64,000 nt of DNA from Thamnaconus septentrionalis (GCA_009823395.1 CM020508.1:3365515-3429514), one strand, 5' to 3'. Positions 38,861 through 52,100 are shown, counted from the first letter of the stretch. Numbers and translations: made by a program. The notes: a model not told the origin generated them from the sequence alone.

Positions 38861-38927
38861 CTACAGATTTTCAAAGTCACAGTCAAAGTCTGTCATCCTG
38901 CACAGGATGTACTTCCACTGCCGGTCC
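38861..38927 (-). CDS. dpt: dpt coding exon 4 (C-terminus)
   Basis: It encodes [20 protein letters not shown] then L and TAG (38863-38861). Acceptor TGTTGCAG. Only 67 bp, so easy to miss. Confidence 0.95.
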
Positions 38928-41900
38928 CTGCAACAAAGCACATGGCGAAAAATCCAGTAAGCAGCCATAAATCACCACAACTTTATAGTCTTTAAAAAAT
39001 ATATAAATAGCTGTGACTGCTACTTATTTCAATGTCTTCTGATGTGGTCTTTCTTTTCTTGCTAAATCAGGAAGCTTGCAGAGACTTCACAATTTCTTAT
39101 TTCTTCTTTTTTTTGGAGTTTGGTGTTCATAATGCCTTTAACCAACCTTTCCACGCCGCTGAAGGTGGTCTGGGCGCCCCGGATGAAGTACCCGTAACTG
39201 GGGATCACCAGCTCACCCTCCTCTCTGTAGTAACTCGGAATGTCGGGGGTTTTCCTGTGGCGAGCGGGAGAAACAGGCCAGTCACGTGATTACTCACGTA
39301 CATACAGTATGTCCAGATTTCAATCAGGAGCAGACTGATAGAAATCTGGTGTTTGAAGATGAGCCAATTTTGCATGCAGCCACACAACGGAAAGTCTAAT
39401 TTGAGCTTGTCTGGCAACAAAATCAGACAAAAACACAAAACAAAACCAGATGCATAAAATTGTAAACCAGTTGTTAGTGAAGGTCAACTTTAACTTTTTT
39501 AAACAAGCTACTTTTGCATTCACGTGATATGTCAAAGGGGTTGATTAATTGATTGATATTTTAATGTGTTGTTGGGGAACTTACATGCATGAGTAGGGGC
39601 AGCGGCGCTTGTAGAAGCAGCAGTAGAACTGCCATTCCCGGTCCAGAACCGACTCAAAGTACTTGCTCTGCACGCCCGCCACCAGGCCGTTACGAGTGCA
39701 CGTCGAGGTCCTGCAAGAAGAAGGCCAAGAGACACTTGTTTGTTAAAAATAATAAAAATAAAATCTGCAATTGGCCTTTTGTTATTCTTTGTACCTTATA
39801 GTTATCTACAAATTCCAAGCTGGAGTTGCAGGATCAGTTTTTAGGGGAGGTTGTTAGCATTGAGAAGGAGGAAGCTGTGAGATTTGGCCCACAGTTTGTT
39901 TATTTGCTGCAGGATTTTACAGCTTTTTCCACTCTGTCACAGCCAGAAATGTCTAAATGCCCAAAACACACACACAGACACACACATTTGGTGTAATTAA
40001 GCTGTTTGTCAGAGAAAAATACGCTTGTTATCCTGATTGAGTGTGCTGGGGGAAGGGAGTCGTTTGGAGTCGTGTTAATAGCCACTAGCACGTAAACTGC
40101 AGGCCGGGTTGGTGCCTTTTTTTTTCTCCCCCTCCTTCTTTTGTCCATGCTGCCTGCGGGGCAGGAAGACGCAGGAAGTCTCCAGCTGCCTGGTTGACAC
40201 ACGACTTTGGTGTTTGTGTCCCCAACGCTGCGCTGTCACCACAACACATCCCCACAATACCTGCACCGAAGCACCAGGAGCGGCCCACTGTGTGTGTGTG
40301 TGTGCGTGTGCGTGCTTGCGTGTGTGCGTGTGAGTGGAAGTTTGTCATGGCAACATGGATGCAGACCTCAGCCATTCAGCCAGCGGGGGGCGTTTCCCTG
40401 CAGGATAGTGATCTAGGTGTAAGTCAAACAGACAGCCGAGGGGTAGGTCGGGGACGGTGGGTGGGGGGGGGGGGGGGGGTTAGCAGGAGTTGGGGTAGGG
40501 GGTGGGAGAGGTGGGGAGGTGGGGATGTGGGGTTTCGCCCTGCACACTAGCTCTGTTTGTTGCTCCACTGGTCAGGCATCTGCCTGACTGTTGACTCGGA
40601 CTGTTTGCATGATGTCATACGACAGGGTTGACATTCCAAGGTTGATCCAAGTGCTCTTCATTACACCAACCTGTCCAGGGTAGTTAGCGTTGTTTACGTG
40701 AGGCTGCTAACATCGCTGAGCAGTCGGATCGGTGAGATAAGTCTAAAACTGCTGAACAGTCGGATCGGTGAGATTTCAAATCTGAAACTGCCGAACAGCC
40801 ACCTCAAAAAATTAAATTTTAGTGCTTTAAGAATCAATGAGATTTCCAAAAGGTCTTTACTGCTTTTGTCACATGCTACAGGTGGAAGTGTAGGAAGTGC
40901 AAAACACCAAGGAAGAAGGTCAACTGCAAGCCCAGAGGCTACTGAAGAGATTAGCATCAGTGCTAATTAGCATTGAGCAATCTGGGCATCTGGATCAGGA
41001 CTGGCCAGGTATTTTCAAATTAAAGAAATAAAGAACAAAGGACGGCTTTAGAGACTTTTTTTTTTTTTTTAGTGGAAAAGATGCTTTTGTGTCTGACTTC
41101 TGGTTTTGTTGAGAGTGAAGGCAAACGGCAGTGAAAGACTCCTGCATTGCCTTTTCTTCCAGCAGGAGGCTTCCTGCTGTCGCTAACTGCCTCTCAACTG
41201 GCAGCTACACTGACTGACTCTCTGATGCGAATGTGACATCGGGCCACGTCCTTTTTCCAAATGACTTTTCACACAAATGGCTTAAAAAAAAAAAACTAAT
41301 CTAACATTGCATTTGGCTCCTAACTCTATTTACTGGCAAGCTGTGAAAGGAACTATCAAGAAATTGTCAAGATGGTGTTTGGCAATTATCGGTCCATTAC
41401 GGAGGCTTCGTCTGGGCTCCTGTTACTGCGGTCGGATTGGATCACGTTCGACAATCGCATTGTGAAGATGCTCGGCTTGTAAGTGGTGGGTGTGGGTGAG
41501 TGCGGGCACCGACCGGGCATCTTGTGGGCGTAGACGGCACGACTCTGTGAGACGATGCGCTGATCCATCACGCCGAGAGTCACGCCGTCAAGCTCACCGA
41601 GCAAATGATTTATTCCCCGTGCTTCACGCTCCTCCACCGCCGCAGTTCGGCATTCTGGATCTGACACAGCTGTGCTGTGTTTGTGTTGGAGACGATGAAG
41701 GGTCTCCGGAGTCCGGTTTGATTATCAGCTAGAGGTTCGAAACGGCTGGGACACGTGTAGGAATCGGACAAGAAGGAAAGTTTGTCCGCAGTGTTCGGCC
41801 GCAGCTGCTGTTTGCTGCCTGCACAGAAAACTGAACTGTGACATTCACACATATCTGTTATACATGGCCATTCACTCATTTCCATAAGGACAATAACTAG

Positions 41901-43234
41901 GGGCAATTGCAATAACCTGCAGAACTTCATATTATTGCCATTTACTTTTCTTGTTACATTTGCACTTTGTACTGTGAACCTGACGTTGCACTGTTGTAAT
42001 TATATGTCTTATCTATTTTATTTTAATTCATTTTATTTTATTTAAGGTAACACCATACCTTACTGCTATAATTTTGTTGTATATTTTGTGCAATGACAGT
42101 GAAAAGTTATCTGTCTAAAAAGAAAATTTTATTCTATTGACAGAACCAGTTCCAAGGCCTTTGTTGGGGACAGACTGAGGTTAGCAAGATACTATAAATT
42201 TTCAAAGTCTGCAGCGTAACTCTATCTGGGAGTTGCTGCAGTAACCTCCACAGTCTCGATTTTTCTCGATTGATTTTTGGTTCAATGTTTTTGTGGCATC
42301 ACGTCACCGACACGACCACAGGTATTGGAGTTGGAGCTGGTGAAAATGTTCTCTGGCAGCCAACTCCACACAGATTGCATCAAGGCATCTGATGTTGGAC
42401 ATTTAATGGCCTGCACTACTCCGTGCTGACAAGTCACAACTTTTTTTTATTTTCTATTTTTCCCCTTATAGAAATCTTTGATCTGTATCTAGCGAGGTGG
42501 ACCAACGATGCGGCCGCTAATGCGACTTCCACGCGGACTCGAACTTGTCTCCAGGAAAAAGTCAGTGCCAAGGGAAATAGTTTCGGTAAACAAACAAATC
42601 CAAACACGCTCACAGCGGCTGTGGAGAGAGTGGCTACAGTTAAGTGCAGACATATTAAATGAGTCATATGTTCCAAAAAAAAAAACAACAACAAACAAAG
42701 CAAAACAAAACAAAATTCTAAATCACCCAATCAGGGCAATTCTAACAATCAAGGCTGTGTTTCATTTATTTTAAATGACCAATTGTTGATTTTCTGCAAG
42801 AAAGGTGAAAAAAAAATCTGCAATAATCACATCAGTATGATAGAATACAACAAAGGCTCTTCAATGGAATTTTCTTTTCTTTTTTTCAAGCAACACATGG
42901 ATTATTCCGTACTGTAGAAAGGAATCAGCACCTACCACTCCATCCCTGCACGGTTGATGTCGTCCCACCAGCAGTCGCTGGCCTCCCCCAGGCCCTCAGG
43001 CGTGGGCTGACACTCGAATGTCCACAGGCGGTCCGAGCCGTCCTGCTGGCTGAAATAGCTCCTGATGGCCACCAGCACCTCGCCCGGGGGGCACTGGAAG
43101 TTGAAGCCCTGGCGGTACCCGTTGACCCAGCCCATGTCGTGGTGATCGTGGGACAGCTGCTGGGGCTGAGCCGTCGCCACCACCAGCAGGGTCAGCGCCA
43201 AGGTCAGCGCCAAGGTCAGCCGTGTGGGATTCAT
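38861..43234 (-). CDS. dpt: Dermatopontin
   Basis: Dermatopontin is a small secreted extracellular-matrix protein that binds decorin and TGF-beta and promotes collagen fibril assembly. Seen: four exons (42936-43234, 39585-39710, 39147-39254, 38861-38927) join to exactly 600 bp, 199 residues plus stop; human is about 201. There is a leucine-rich signal peptide (about residues 1-22), then [20 protein letters not shown]. Three D-R-x-W motifs lie at about 68 (DRLW), 123 (DREW) and 179 (DRQW). Ten cysteines (48, 75, 88, 104, 130, 131, 137, 141, 187, 194) match the family's five disulfides. A TATA box sits upstream. All junctions are GT-AG and in frame, so it appears functional. It is head-to-head with atp1b1, 12.6 kb away. 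The first D-R-x-W motif (DRLWTF) departs from the usual DRQWNY. Confidence 0.96.
39147..39254 (-). CDS. dpt: dpt coding exon 3
   Basis: It encodes [20 protein letters not shown] then [13 protein letters not shown]. Acceptor GCCACAG, donor AAAG|GTTGGT, 108 bp. The family signature IRGAxTTFS is clear. Confidence 0.95.
39585..39710 (-). CDS. dpt: dpt coding exon 2
   Basis: It encodes [20 protein letters not shown] through [14 protein letters not shown]. Acceptor TCTTGCAG, donor AT|GTAAGT, 126 bp. It contains the DREW repeat. Confidence 0.96.
39711..42935 (-). other. dpt: dpt intron 1 (3.2 kb)
   Basis: It contains a GT-rich tract (40287-40332), a 17-bp G run (40463-40479) and a GC-rich stretch near 41390-41660 open on the minus strand for 93 codons. 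No exon is recognised in it. Confidence 0.55.
40463..40479. repeat. Poly(G) run, 17 bp
   Basis: Seventeen consecutive G, followed by further G-rich sequence to about 40530, with G-quadruplex potential. Confidence 0.9.
42936..43234 (-). CDS. dpt: dpt coding exon 1
   Basis: It encodes [20 protein letters not shown] to INRAGME plus TG of the next Trp, with donor TG|GTAGGT. The signal-peptide Leu/Thr/Ala pattern comes from a 12-bp tandem repeat (about 43188-43220). Confidence 0.95.
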
Positions 43235-43345
43235 TCTGGAGGAATGGGTCCCGGTCCTGGTCCTGGTCCTGGTCCTGTTGCTGCTGCTGCACGTCCTCGC
43301 TGCTGTCTTGCCTCACACTCTTCCAAGCCGTTTGTTGTCCAGATG

Positions 43346-43352
43346 TTTTATA
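43346..43352 (-). promoter_or_regulatory. dpt: TATA box of dpt
   Basis: The minus strand reads GGTATAAAAC here. It lies about 110 bp upstream of the dpt ATG, predicting a start site near 43320 and a 5' UTR of about 85 nt containing GGTCCT-type repeats (about 43250-43280). Confidence 0.6.
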
Positions 43353-44019
43353 CCAGGGACTGATGTGCAGTTCTCAGCTCCTGGTGCAAGTCCAGAGGTG
43401 GACCTTCATTCTTACAACTTAAGGTGGACTTTCTTAGATGTAGTGCTGCAAGAGTCTCAGCATAGATCAGTGTTTTCCTTAAAACACATTTTCGATTATC
43501 TCTACTTTGTTTATTTTTACTATGTGTTTATTTTAAGGCCCTAAAAGAATTCACATTTTATCTTGCTTTCGCTTTATGATGTGGAAAAACTACTGAAATG
43601 AGCAGGAATTGTCATCAGTGAAGATCACTGCAAATGTCTCCAATTGCAGCATGCAAAATTCACGTTGCCAGTTTACTCCTGTTGCCTGCTTCTAGTGTGA
43701 GCTAAAACACCCAATCCGAGACCACCTTGGGTATTTTTTTTGTTTTTGCGGAAGTTCTAATAAAGGAGAAGGAAACTAGGGCCCAGCAATTTAGCGGGAG
43801 GCTGTCAACAAAAGGCTAAATATGTTATTTTCATCTCCTGAAGTTCACAGGAGCCTGGGAAGAAACCTCCAGATGAAGGAAAGGGTTAAACAATGGGACA
43901 TTTATCTCCAGAACACAAAGTGTTCTGTACTGAACGTCATAATCCACTGCGCCAGAGCTAATCAGTCCATTGATTCACATTAAACTAATTAGATTCCTGT
44001 AGTACAGAAGGTCATGTTA

Positions 44020-44345
44020 CTAAGACTTGGGCTTTTAATGCCAAAGTCAATGTCAGGTTTGCAGGTGACTAAACTCAGCCAAAAGCCAGAGAAAACAAGC
44101 GGGTCTTAAGGCGTGATTTAAAAACAGAGAGGCTTGTTGCAGAGTGTGCAGAGATAGGCAGGGCATTGCACAGTGTGGGAGCCACTACTGAAAAAGCTCG
44201 ATCTGCTAGACGAGGGACGTCTAGGAGCATCTGGTCAGCTGTACACACCAAAAGCGATGCAAATATGTGTATAAAATCTGCTAAGCGAATAAAGTTTGGG
44301 GCTCCTTCTTTCGCGCCGGTGGAGAAACAATGGAGTCGACTACAT
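44020..44345. repeat. Interspersed repeat fragment (teleost type)
   Basis: The sequence includes AAACAAGCGGGTCTTAAGGC, a block about a GTGGGAGCCACTACTGAAAA junction, and a GGAGAAACAATGGAGT-like end. It resembles a repeat family I recognise from several teleost genomes, but I cannot assign its class. Boundaries are approximate. Confidence 0.4.
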
Positions 44346-44632
44346 CCTCAAGTGATGTCTTAGTGATAGTCGAATTATAAAAAAAAAAGAAAAAAATAGA
44401 AGTCTACCACGCAGATGGAAGATACCAAATGTTTGGTTAAGAAGCGGCGGTTACAAAAAGCTTTTTGACCATGTAACTTAAGTTCCTGTTGCCATAAAAT
44501 ATTTTTTCGTTTTCCTTTGGATGTGCTTATCGTTTAGAAAGCTTTTCGGAACAGATTTAAACCAAAGAAAAAATATATATGATTTTCTCAAGTGTGGCAA
44601 CTGAGAAATTTTGTTTTATCTGCGTAAAATGA

Positions 44633-44830
44633 ACCACCGCCTTCTACACCAGTGAGATCAACACGACGATCCAGGAGCTCAAATTTTACCCAGTGAAATT
44701 TTGCCAGTGCTTTAGAATGTCTGTCGGACAATTTGAAGGACTGCTTCGTCAACTGGCTCCACGTTTGCAGAGGGAGAGAACAAATTACCGCAGTTCTGAT
44801 GTGACGTCATCACAAGAGCGAAAAAATAAC
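44633..44830 (+). pseudogene. PIF/Harbinger transposase fragment
   Basis: In one frame this reads TTIQELKFYPVKFCQCFRMS then VGQFEGLLRQLAPRLQRERT and NYRSS. This is the pattern of the N-terminal region of fish Harbinger-family transposases (an FxxYFRMS-like helix followed by a TNYR motif). The catalytic DDE part is absent and the frame decays after about 44800, so it is a dead remnant. Confidence 0.6.
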
Positions 44831-45829
44831 AGCCGCTGTGTCGCTCCGCGGAAATTCGCTGCCAGTGTTTTTAATTCATTCACTTTCTTTATTGTTACGC
44901 TGCTATCTCTGCCTTCTCACAGTGCCTCCTGTTCCTGTGAGTTCTTGCAACACCAACTGTCAGGCGACATCTGAGAAATTAAACCAGGCTGTTCATTGGA
45001 TACAGACTCTTTTTTTAATCAACCTGATTTTGGTCAGGCTTAAATATTTAACGTAACGTTGAATGTTTTATGTGTCAAAAGAGGGTCAGTGAAGTATTAT
45101 AATGGCTTTTTTAAATGATTAATGATGGCCAGTGATCCCCTCAGACAATGACTTGAATAAAAACTAGTGATAATAACTTACACGCAAATGTGAAATGCAA
45201 TTCTTGACTCTTTTTTTAAAAAACATTTTTAAACGGCTATTAACTGTTGAGTTGATGAGGAAATGTGGGGAATTATTACCTATGCATAATAAAGACTGTA
45301 ATTGCAACAAATTACAAAATCAAAATTCATGTCGCAGACTAAACCCGACTCGCTGATTAGCTGTTGCACCAGCGCTGCTGAATTCTCCCCTCACTTGTGC
45401 TCGTGATTCCATTCAGATTCTTGGTTGCTGTAACCTATATGCTGTAACTGCTGCTGCTCGGCTCCCCAGTGGGACCAGCGTGTGAACTCTGTGGCCTTTC
45501 ACAGAAATCTGCGTCTTTAAATAGAAAACAACTTGTTGAGGGTGTTTGGCTGGATTGGCACCTTCCTGATTAGAGTCAGAAATCTGAACTCCCAGAGCTT
45601 GCAAATAAAATCCTGTCGCGCTGGAACAATGCAGCTATACAGGCCACATGGTGCCGCACGAACCTGGTGCACAGTGACTGTTTGAGAAGAGGTTCCCCGA
45701 TCTCAATTTAATTTGCTTTGCTGAGGAGAGAAATCAATTCATTTGCCGTGTGGCCCGTGAAATCTGATCCCATGTGAGAGATCCTCAAAGAACCTAAAAA
45801 TAAACAAGGCCGCATGCCCAGGAACTCAG

Positions 45830-45831
<2 letters not shown>

Positions 45832-45881
<50 letters not shown>
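45832..45881. repeat. (GT)25 microsatellite
   Basis: Uninterrupted 50-bp GT repeat. Confidence 0.95.
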
Positions 45882-45883
<2 letters not shown>

Positions 45884-46797
45884 CTCACTGTTGCTGCACG
45901 AGGAGTTCCACCAAAGTCAAAATGGAGCAGCACTACGAGGTATTAATAGACGCTATCGGCTATTTAAAAACGTCTATTTCGAGTGGAGCCCTTTGAGAAT
46001 GTTGGGCCTCATTCACAACACTTTGATCTGACGGTGACTTACAGTCAAGAAATGTCAAAGATCAGATAAGCAAGAGCTGGCCAGGGTGACAGACTGAGTA
46101 ACGGGTTGTACAGTGCTTTGCATCAGGCTGCCAAGAGCAGCGGTACTCCGACATCACTCATTGTCTGCAGGACCCACTGGGAAGTTTCTGGTGATCTGAA
46201 CGGACCCAAAATGTTAAATCGGCTGTCTGAAAAAAACCCACTAACTAACATGTTGGTCAGATGTACACAAGTGAACCAGCCAGTGTCTCTTTTTTCTCTC
46301 TGAGCCAAATATTTGGAAGCTTTCGTGCACATCTGTTCCCCGTTGAATCCAACATCAGCCTCCTTCCAGGCCTAGTCCTACAGGAACACACGTGGGACAA
46401 CAACTAGCTATCCTGTGGAGAGCTCTTGTCTTCTCAGAAAATAACAGCAAGCTGGCATGACAGGGCTACTCAAAATAATCCAAAGGACTCTTGCGGGTTT
46501 GTATGGGAAATATTTTCTCTCTTTGCAGCGTTAGCTAGGAACAAAGCTAGTTCCTAGCTAATGCTTGTCTAAATAAGCTGGATAGGGGGCAGCTAACCTG
46601 GCTAGCTAGCTAATGTTCCATTGATGTTATAGTCATAAGGCAGATGTCTTAGCTGGGATGATGGTACTTCATGAACATCAGAATGTCATAAGAACCTGAA
46701 TCCAGTTGTGTTGAAGATCCGACCACCAAAACAGCAGGTCAAGCAGGTCTCTACACTTTCACGCTTCCTACTGGAATTGGTGACAAATTAGATAACC

Positions 46798-46828
<31 letters not shown>

Positions 46829-46833
46829 TTTTT
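46798..46833. repeat. Poly(T) run with one interruption
   Basis: 36 bp of T with a single C. Confidence 0.9.
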
Positions 46834-48856
46834 ACCAAGCTTCAAAAAGTAGCATTTGCTTCCTTGATAATGGAGTTAAAACCTGAATATCAAAATAGAT
46901 TAGAAGATTAATTTTCATTGCAGGGGGCCCCTGACCCTTTATGCAAACTAGATCTTGTGAAGTGCCTTGTAAAGCACGCTGACAATCCCAGGAGCTTCCT
47001 CTCATGTTTAGTCAGATGATGAAACGTTTTTTTTTTTTGTTTTTTTTGTTCTTTTGTTTTCACAAGAGAAACACAAAACTGCATTTATGGTGAGGAGAAT
47101 CACAAAAGCCTGCGCTCAAAGGTCCAATTTGTGTCAACACACGGTTTGCACACGTGGCAACAGATAATTAGTTGCGTCATATGGGCCATCTGCATCTTTC
47201 AGCACCAGGACTGATGTTTATTGTCTGTCACCAGAACAGGGTTCATATTTTAAATCAGCAGAGAGCGTTTACACCAGGATGTGTGCGTTGCCGCTCCTGT
47301 GATCCACATGCCGGCTCGAAAATGAGGGACGTTGCAGCCGTTTCCCATTTTGGAGGATAATAAAACAACATCCATTCTCAGTCCAGTGCCAAAGTGCAAT
47401 GGCTTATTGATTATCACCTCACGGTAGGCAGGGTTTCAAATACAGTTTAAACTTAAAAAAAGAGAATAATAAAAATATAAAAGCACTGCAGAGTCGTGAC
47501 CGAGTAGAGCTTTCAAATCTCTCACCCATTGATGTCATCAACACTGAAACCTTCCCACTTCAGTGACTCACAAACTGTCTTTGGAGAACATCGTTGAACA
47601 GAAATGATGATAAATGATGATGGTGAAAATCCTGACATTAATACCTTGAGTACCTCAGACTCAGTGCAAAAAACACGTCTGGCCCTCTTCCAACCTGAGC
47701 GGTGCACATCGAAGTGACCGACAAGGGCAGCCATCAGTCAGTCTTAAGTCTGCGATTATGAAATTATACTTTTTTTGCCGTTAGAATGTGCCTTGGGCCT
47801 TCTTTTTCTGTTTTCCTGACTCTGAACACGACCCCTTACAGAAAAGACAGACAGGTAGCTGGGAAATGTGAAGGGATATAATGGTATTACTGCCTGCCTG
47901 CCTGCCTGACTCGTGCTCCGGCCTTTAAATCGCTTCAAAATTCAATTCCTGGATCACATCAGTGTATCAGTCTGACACACTGGAGGTTGTTTGCTGCTGC
48001 CAACTTTCACCCACAGACGCACGACGTCTCCTGAGCGGCTGCATGGACTGGAGGTGGAAACCCAGCTGGTGGCATCTCTTCTCTCTGACAACAAGGTCTC
48101 CAAAACGATGTGTTTATTTTAAAGTTTTAGAGGCAAACAGCTGGAGGAATTACGGGTTTTGCCTGCCTTGCAGTAAATATGGAGTTATTACAGAGCCTTG
48201 GAGGGATGGCAGTGGTTGCGGAGGGACGAGTCGACAAGATGTCTCCACCTCAACGTGTTATTTTCACCCTGTTTACCCCACCCACAGTCTAAGCTCACGT
48301 TTAGAGTCTATTCAGTTATAAAGGCCCCGAAAAAAAAACACAGAGTTGAGGAGTTTGAAAGATGGGGACATTTCTCAAAGTGCCAGGGACTGATGTCATC
48401 ACAGACGTGCCTTCATGCTGCTCTTCTCATCCCTTATTCACCATCTCTGCTGCAGTTTGGTATAGGTTGTAAAAGCCAACATGTGATTTATAGTCAATCT
48501 AGGATAAAGTTTTTAGTTGTCTAAAAACAGATTGAACTGCTGGACGCCTTTGCCCTGCATCTCAGTTATGACTTTAGTTCTAATTTTGTGGCCAAGTCAA
48601 TCAATATGAAGTGCCAGCACAGCAAATAAATGAGTAGCAATCGCTTTTAATCACTATTTAAATGTGTTAATCTGAATGAATGTCAATGAAAATCATCATG
48701 CGAAATACCATAATTGACCCAATATTATGATCTTTACTTGGAGTCTGGGGAAGAAAAAAGTCTGGAACAAATACAAAGCCTTCTGATAAAACAGACTTTT
48801 AGCTTCCTGCTAAAACTGATGCTTTGCTGGATCTTCCACATGTTTGGAAAGAGATT

Positions 48857-49080
48857 TCAATCAATCAATCAATCAATCAATCAACTTTTATTTGTACAGC
48901 GCAAAATCACATCCAAAGAAAATCAATCAAAGAAAAAACTAACTGGGCCCCCAGAGCAGCGAGGTGCGAAAGTGGCCAGGAAAAACTCCCCTATGGGAAT
49001 AAACATAGAGCAGAACCAGACTCCAGAGGTCTGTCATCTGCCTGTGACCAATTGGGGTGAGAAGGAAATACAAAAAAATG
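48857..49080 (-). mobile_element. Retroelement 3' end with (TTGA)n tail
   Basis: Seven TCAA units (48857-48884) precede CTTTTATTTGTACAGCGC and a later CCAGGAAAAACTCCCC block. This arrangement is common in teleost genomes as the 3' end of a short retroelement lying on the minus strand. A GA microsatellite (49116-49139) follows. The right boundary is uncertain. Confidence 0.5.
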
Positions 49081-49115
49081 TAGAGAGACAGAGAAGGGGG
49101 AGAGTGGGGGGCGGG

Positions 49116-49139
49116 GAGAGAGAGAGAGAGAGAGAGAGA
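49116..49139. repeat. (GA)n microsatellite
   Basis: Twelve GA units within a wider purine-rich stretch. Confidence 0.85.
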
Positions 49140-52100
49140 AGTAGCCAGAATGGCAGACAGGCCAGACTGAGTTGCAGGGCTAACATCGAAGCTCTCACAA
49201 TATAGATGTAGATATATAAGAATAAATAATTCAAATATGCATATAAATAGATGCTGTTTTGTATACATCAAACCATTCTAAAATTTAAATAGGCTTAAAT
49301 GTTAAGTGGTGGGGTGGTACAGCTGCTGTCCATGTAGAATGTGTTTGTCTGTGTTTGGGAGGGCAAGAGTTCATAATGGCCCATGATCCGCAGCTAAATC
49401 AAGTCCTCGGTCCCGATCCTGGCGGCAAAGTTGAAGCGATGACACCAAGACTCCCAGGACTGCACTCTCTGGCTCCCGGCATTGTGGTCATCACCTGCAC
49501 CTGGGACACACAGAGACTGCGGCAGTATCATGCAAATAATAGGTAGTTCAGGTGGAGGGCAAAAAGTGATAGAAGCTCCACCTGCACAGAGCTAGAATCC
49601 TTTTCACGGGAGAGAAAGATCTCCCTCAGCAGTCTAGGCCTGTAGCAGCTTCACTGATAGTGAATGCCAACATGAAATATGATTTCATGTTGGCTCTTTA
49701 TCATGCTGATAAAAAAAAAAAAAAAAAAAAAGCTTAACGGGACTGAAGGAAAATGTCAAACGTCAACTGCTTTTTCGATTCCATGGACACAATCGCATAA
49801 TAATTAGCGCTTCATTGAATCACAACCGCAGGTCGGCCCCTGATTAGGAGCAAAATGTCACGATGCGTCTCGCAACTGAAGCATCCCGGGAATGCGGCCT
49901 CGCACGACCACCACTGTGAGGATGTTGGAAGAGCTCTCGGCATCTCGCAAGACCTTTTTCCTGCTCAGTAGCGCTTCACTGATGAAATTAAGGGGCCGGC
50001 CAATGGGCCACCGCCCATAACAACGTCTATGCAACAAATCACTTTGCTGCTGCTGCTGCCACTGTAACCTTGTTAGAAAAGAAGCATCACAGCCACTGGG
50101 AGGATGTGTCCGAGCACGGAGCAGACAGGCACAGATAAGCCTCAGTGACAGTGGCGATAGTGGGACAGACTGGGAGCAGATGGAAAATAGTCAGAGGGAA
50201 AGTATTTCAGCCACAACCACGGTGTGGTGGTTCCACTGTAACGCTATCAGGAGGGATGATACCCTGAGGGGCGAAGACGTTTGATGAAGGCGGGATGGAT
50301 GGATAATGGATGGATGGCTGTGTTGTGTAGTTGCACAATCCGCAGCAGCGTGACAGAACATAAACCACCGCCAGAGCGCCAGAAACCTTCTCAGCGGCAA
50401 CACTTTCAGCACCAACAATCTCAGCGGTTGCTGTCTTCTACCGATCTAAGAACGCAAACTTCTGGTGAGGGAAAAGGGGCGGCGGCTCCACAGGTGACGT
50501 CACCTGAGTCAATCGACCTCTGCCGCCGTCTGAGACAGTCGTCTGGGACTTGTTGCCTGGGAGACGCTGCTGACCTGTACGGCAGAGGCTGCCGACACAC
50601 AAGGGAGAATGTCTGATTTTGGGAGCGAGACGAGAAAAGACTCAACATTGACGTTCAAAGGGCCAAGATTTTGTAAAATTCACCATATCAATTCATAATA
50701 ACAATCTGTGTGTACTTCTTCTGCTTCATCCACTTTTTAGACAAATGTGGAAGGTCCAACAAACCCTCAGTTTCAGCAGCAGGCTATAAGCATAGGGGTA
50801 AATATCCTGCTCTCTGTTTGGACATCCCAAGTTATATTACATAGTTAAGGCAACGAAAGAAGAAATAAAAATTTGAAAATGGAAATAATCTTTTTCACTG
50901 TAGTGCCATGTTGAGCACTTTTGAAAACCTGACCCATTCTGTCATCAGTGAGAAGGGGAAGGCTTGTTTTTTTGTTTTGTTTTTTTGCTAAGTAAGCTAA
51001 TTAACTTCCGCTTAAAAAAAAAAAGAAAAGAAAGAAGCTTACCTCAGAAGCAGTACAAGGAAGGTACTTGAGCAAGAGAGAATCCTTTTTTGGCCAATGA
51101 GTTGCTTCATGCAGTTTCCAGCGGGCGTTACAAGTGTGACGTAGGCGACAAGCAAGAACGAGGTGACCGGCCAAGTTCCACTTTCTGTAGGGTGACACCC
51201 AACCATGACTTCCTGTTGACTCTCTAGCAGTCTTGTCATAATAAACAAGTGCAACTACTGATACAACCCAACACAGTTTGTCTCATATTTTATTTCAACA
51301 GTTGATTAAATTTAAAACAAAGATACAAGCCACTACTACAGTATAATAAAATTCTGCCGTTTTTAATCAATGTTATTGACATCCTGTCAGTATTGATCAA
51401 CAATGGGTCATTCCCATCGAGATGCTTCAAATAAAAAGAGCAACACTGGCTGAAACAACAAAGGAGGCAGCAACAAATTATGGAACTCACAGGTAGTTTT
51501 TTTCACTCAAAAATGGTAATTTTAAGGACAAAACACCAATGTTTGGACAGAACCAGAGAGCGGAGACCTCCAGTCTGCACTGCTTGTAATTATTCATGGG
51601 ACTGAACATTTGCTATGGTCACTGTATGGAAAATGAGATGACGTGCCGATTATTGACTGGGCCGTGGAACTCAGACAGCAGCCGCCCCATTTAGCCTGCA
51701 GGCCAAGCACGGCATCGACACACTGCGTATCAAACGGCCGCCTCCTCCTCCACTCTCTGGCCTGCTCGGGCTGTAATTGAATAGCGTGATGCACCAGAGC
51801 CCACTTCATCGCAAAGCAATCTAAAGCATTGTCTGCTATCTTGAAAAACTGTTTCGATACCCTATGGGAGAAAAAAATAACACAAAGTTTCCCACAATCA
51901 GTCTGTAGCTCCCTACACAGCGGCCTGATGGATTTAGCTGCACATGCTAATCCTAATTAGTAACCGCCAGCTTGGTCCAAAACTACACAATGTGCTTTCA
52001 GAACCACAAAATGCATTTGTTCAACAGTGAGAAGCAGTAGAAAAAAGCCTTTGACAGGTAAATGCCACAGTAACTTGACAAACGCCTCCTCCAGACTGTT

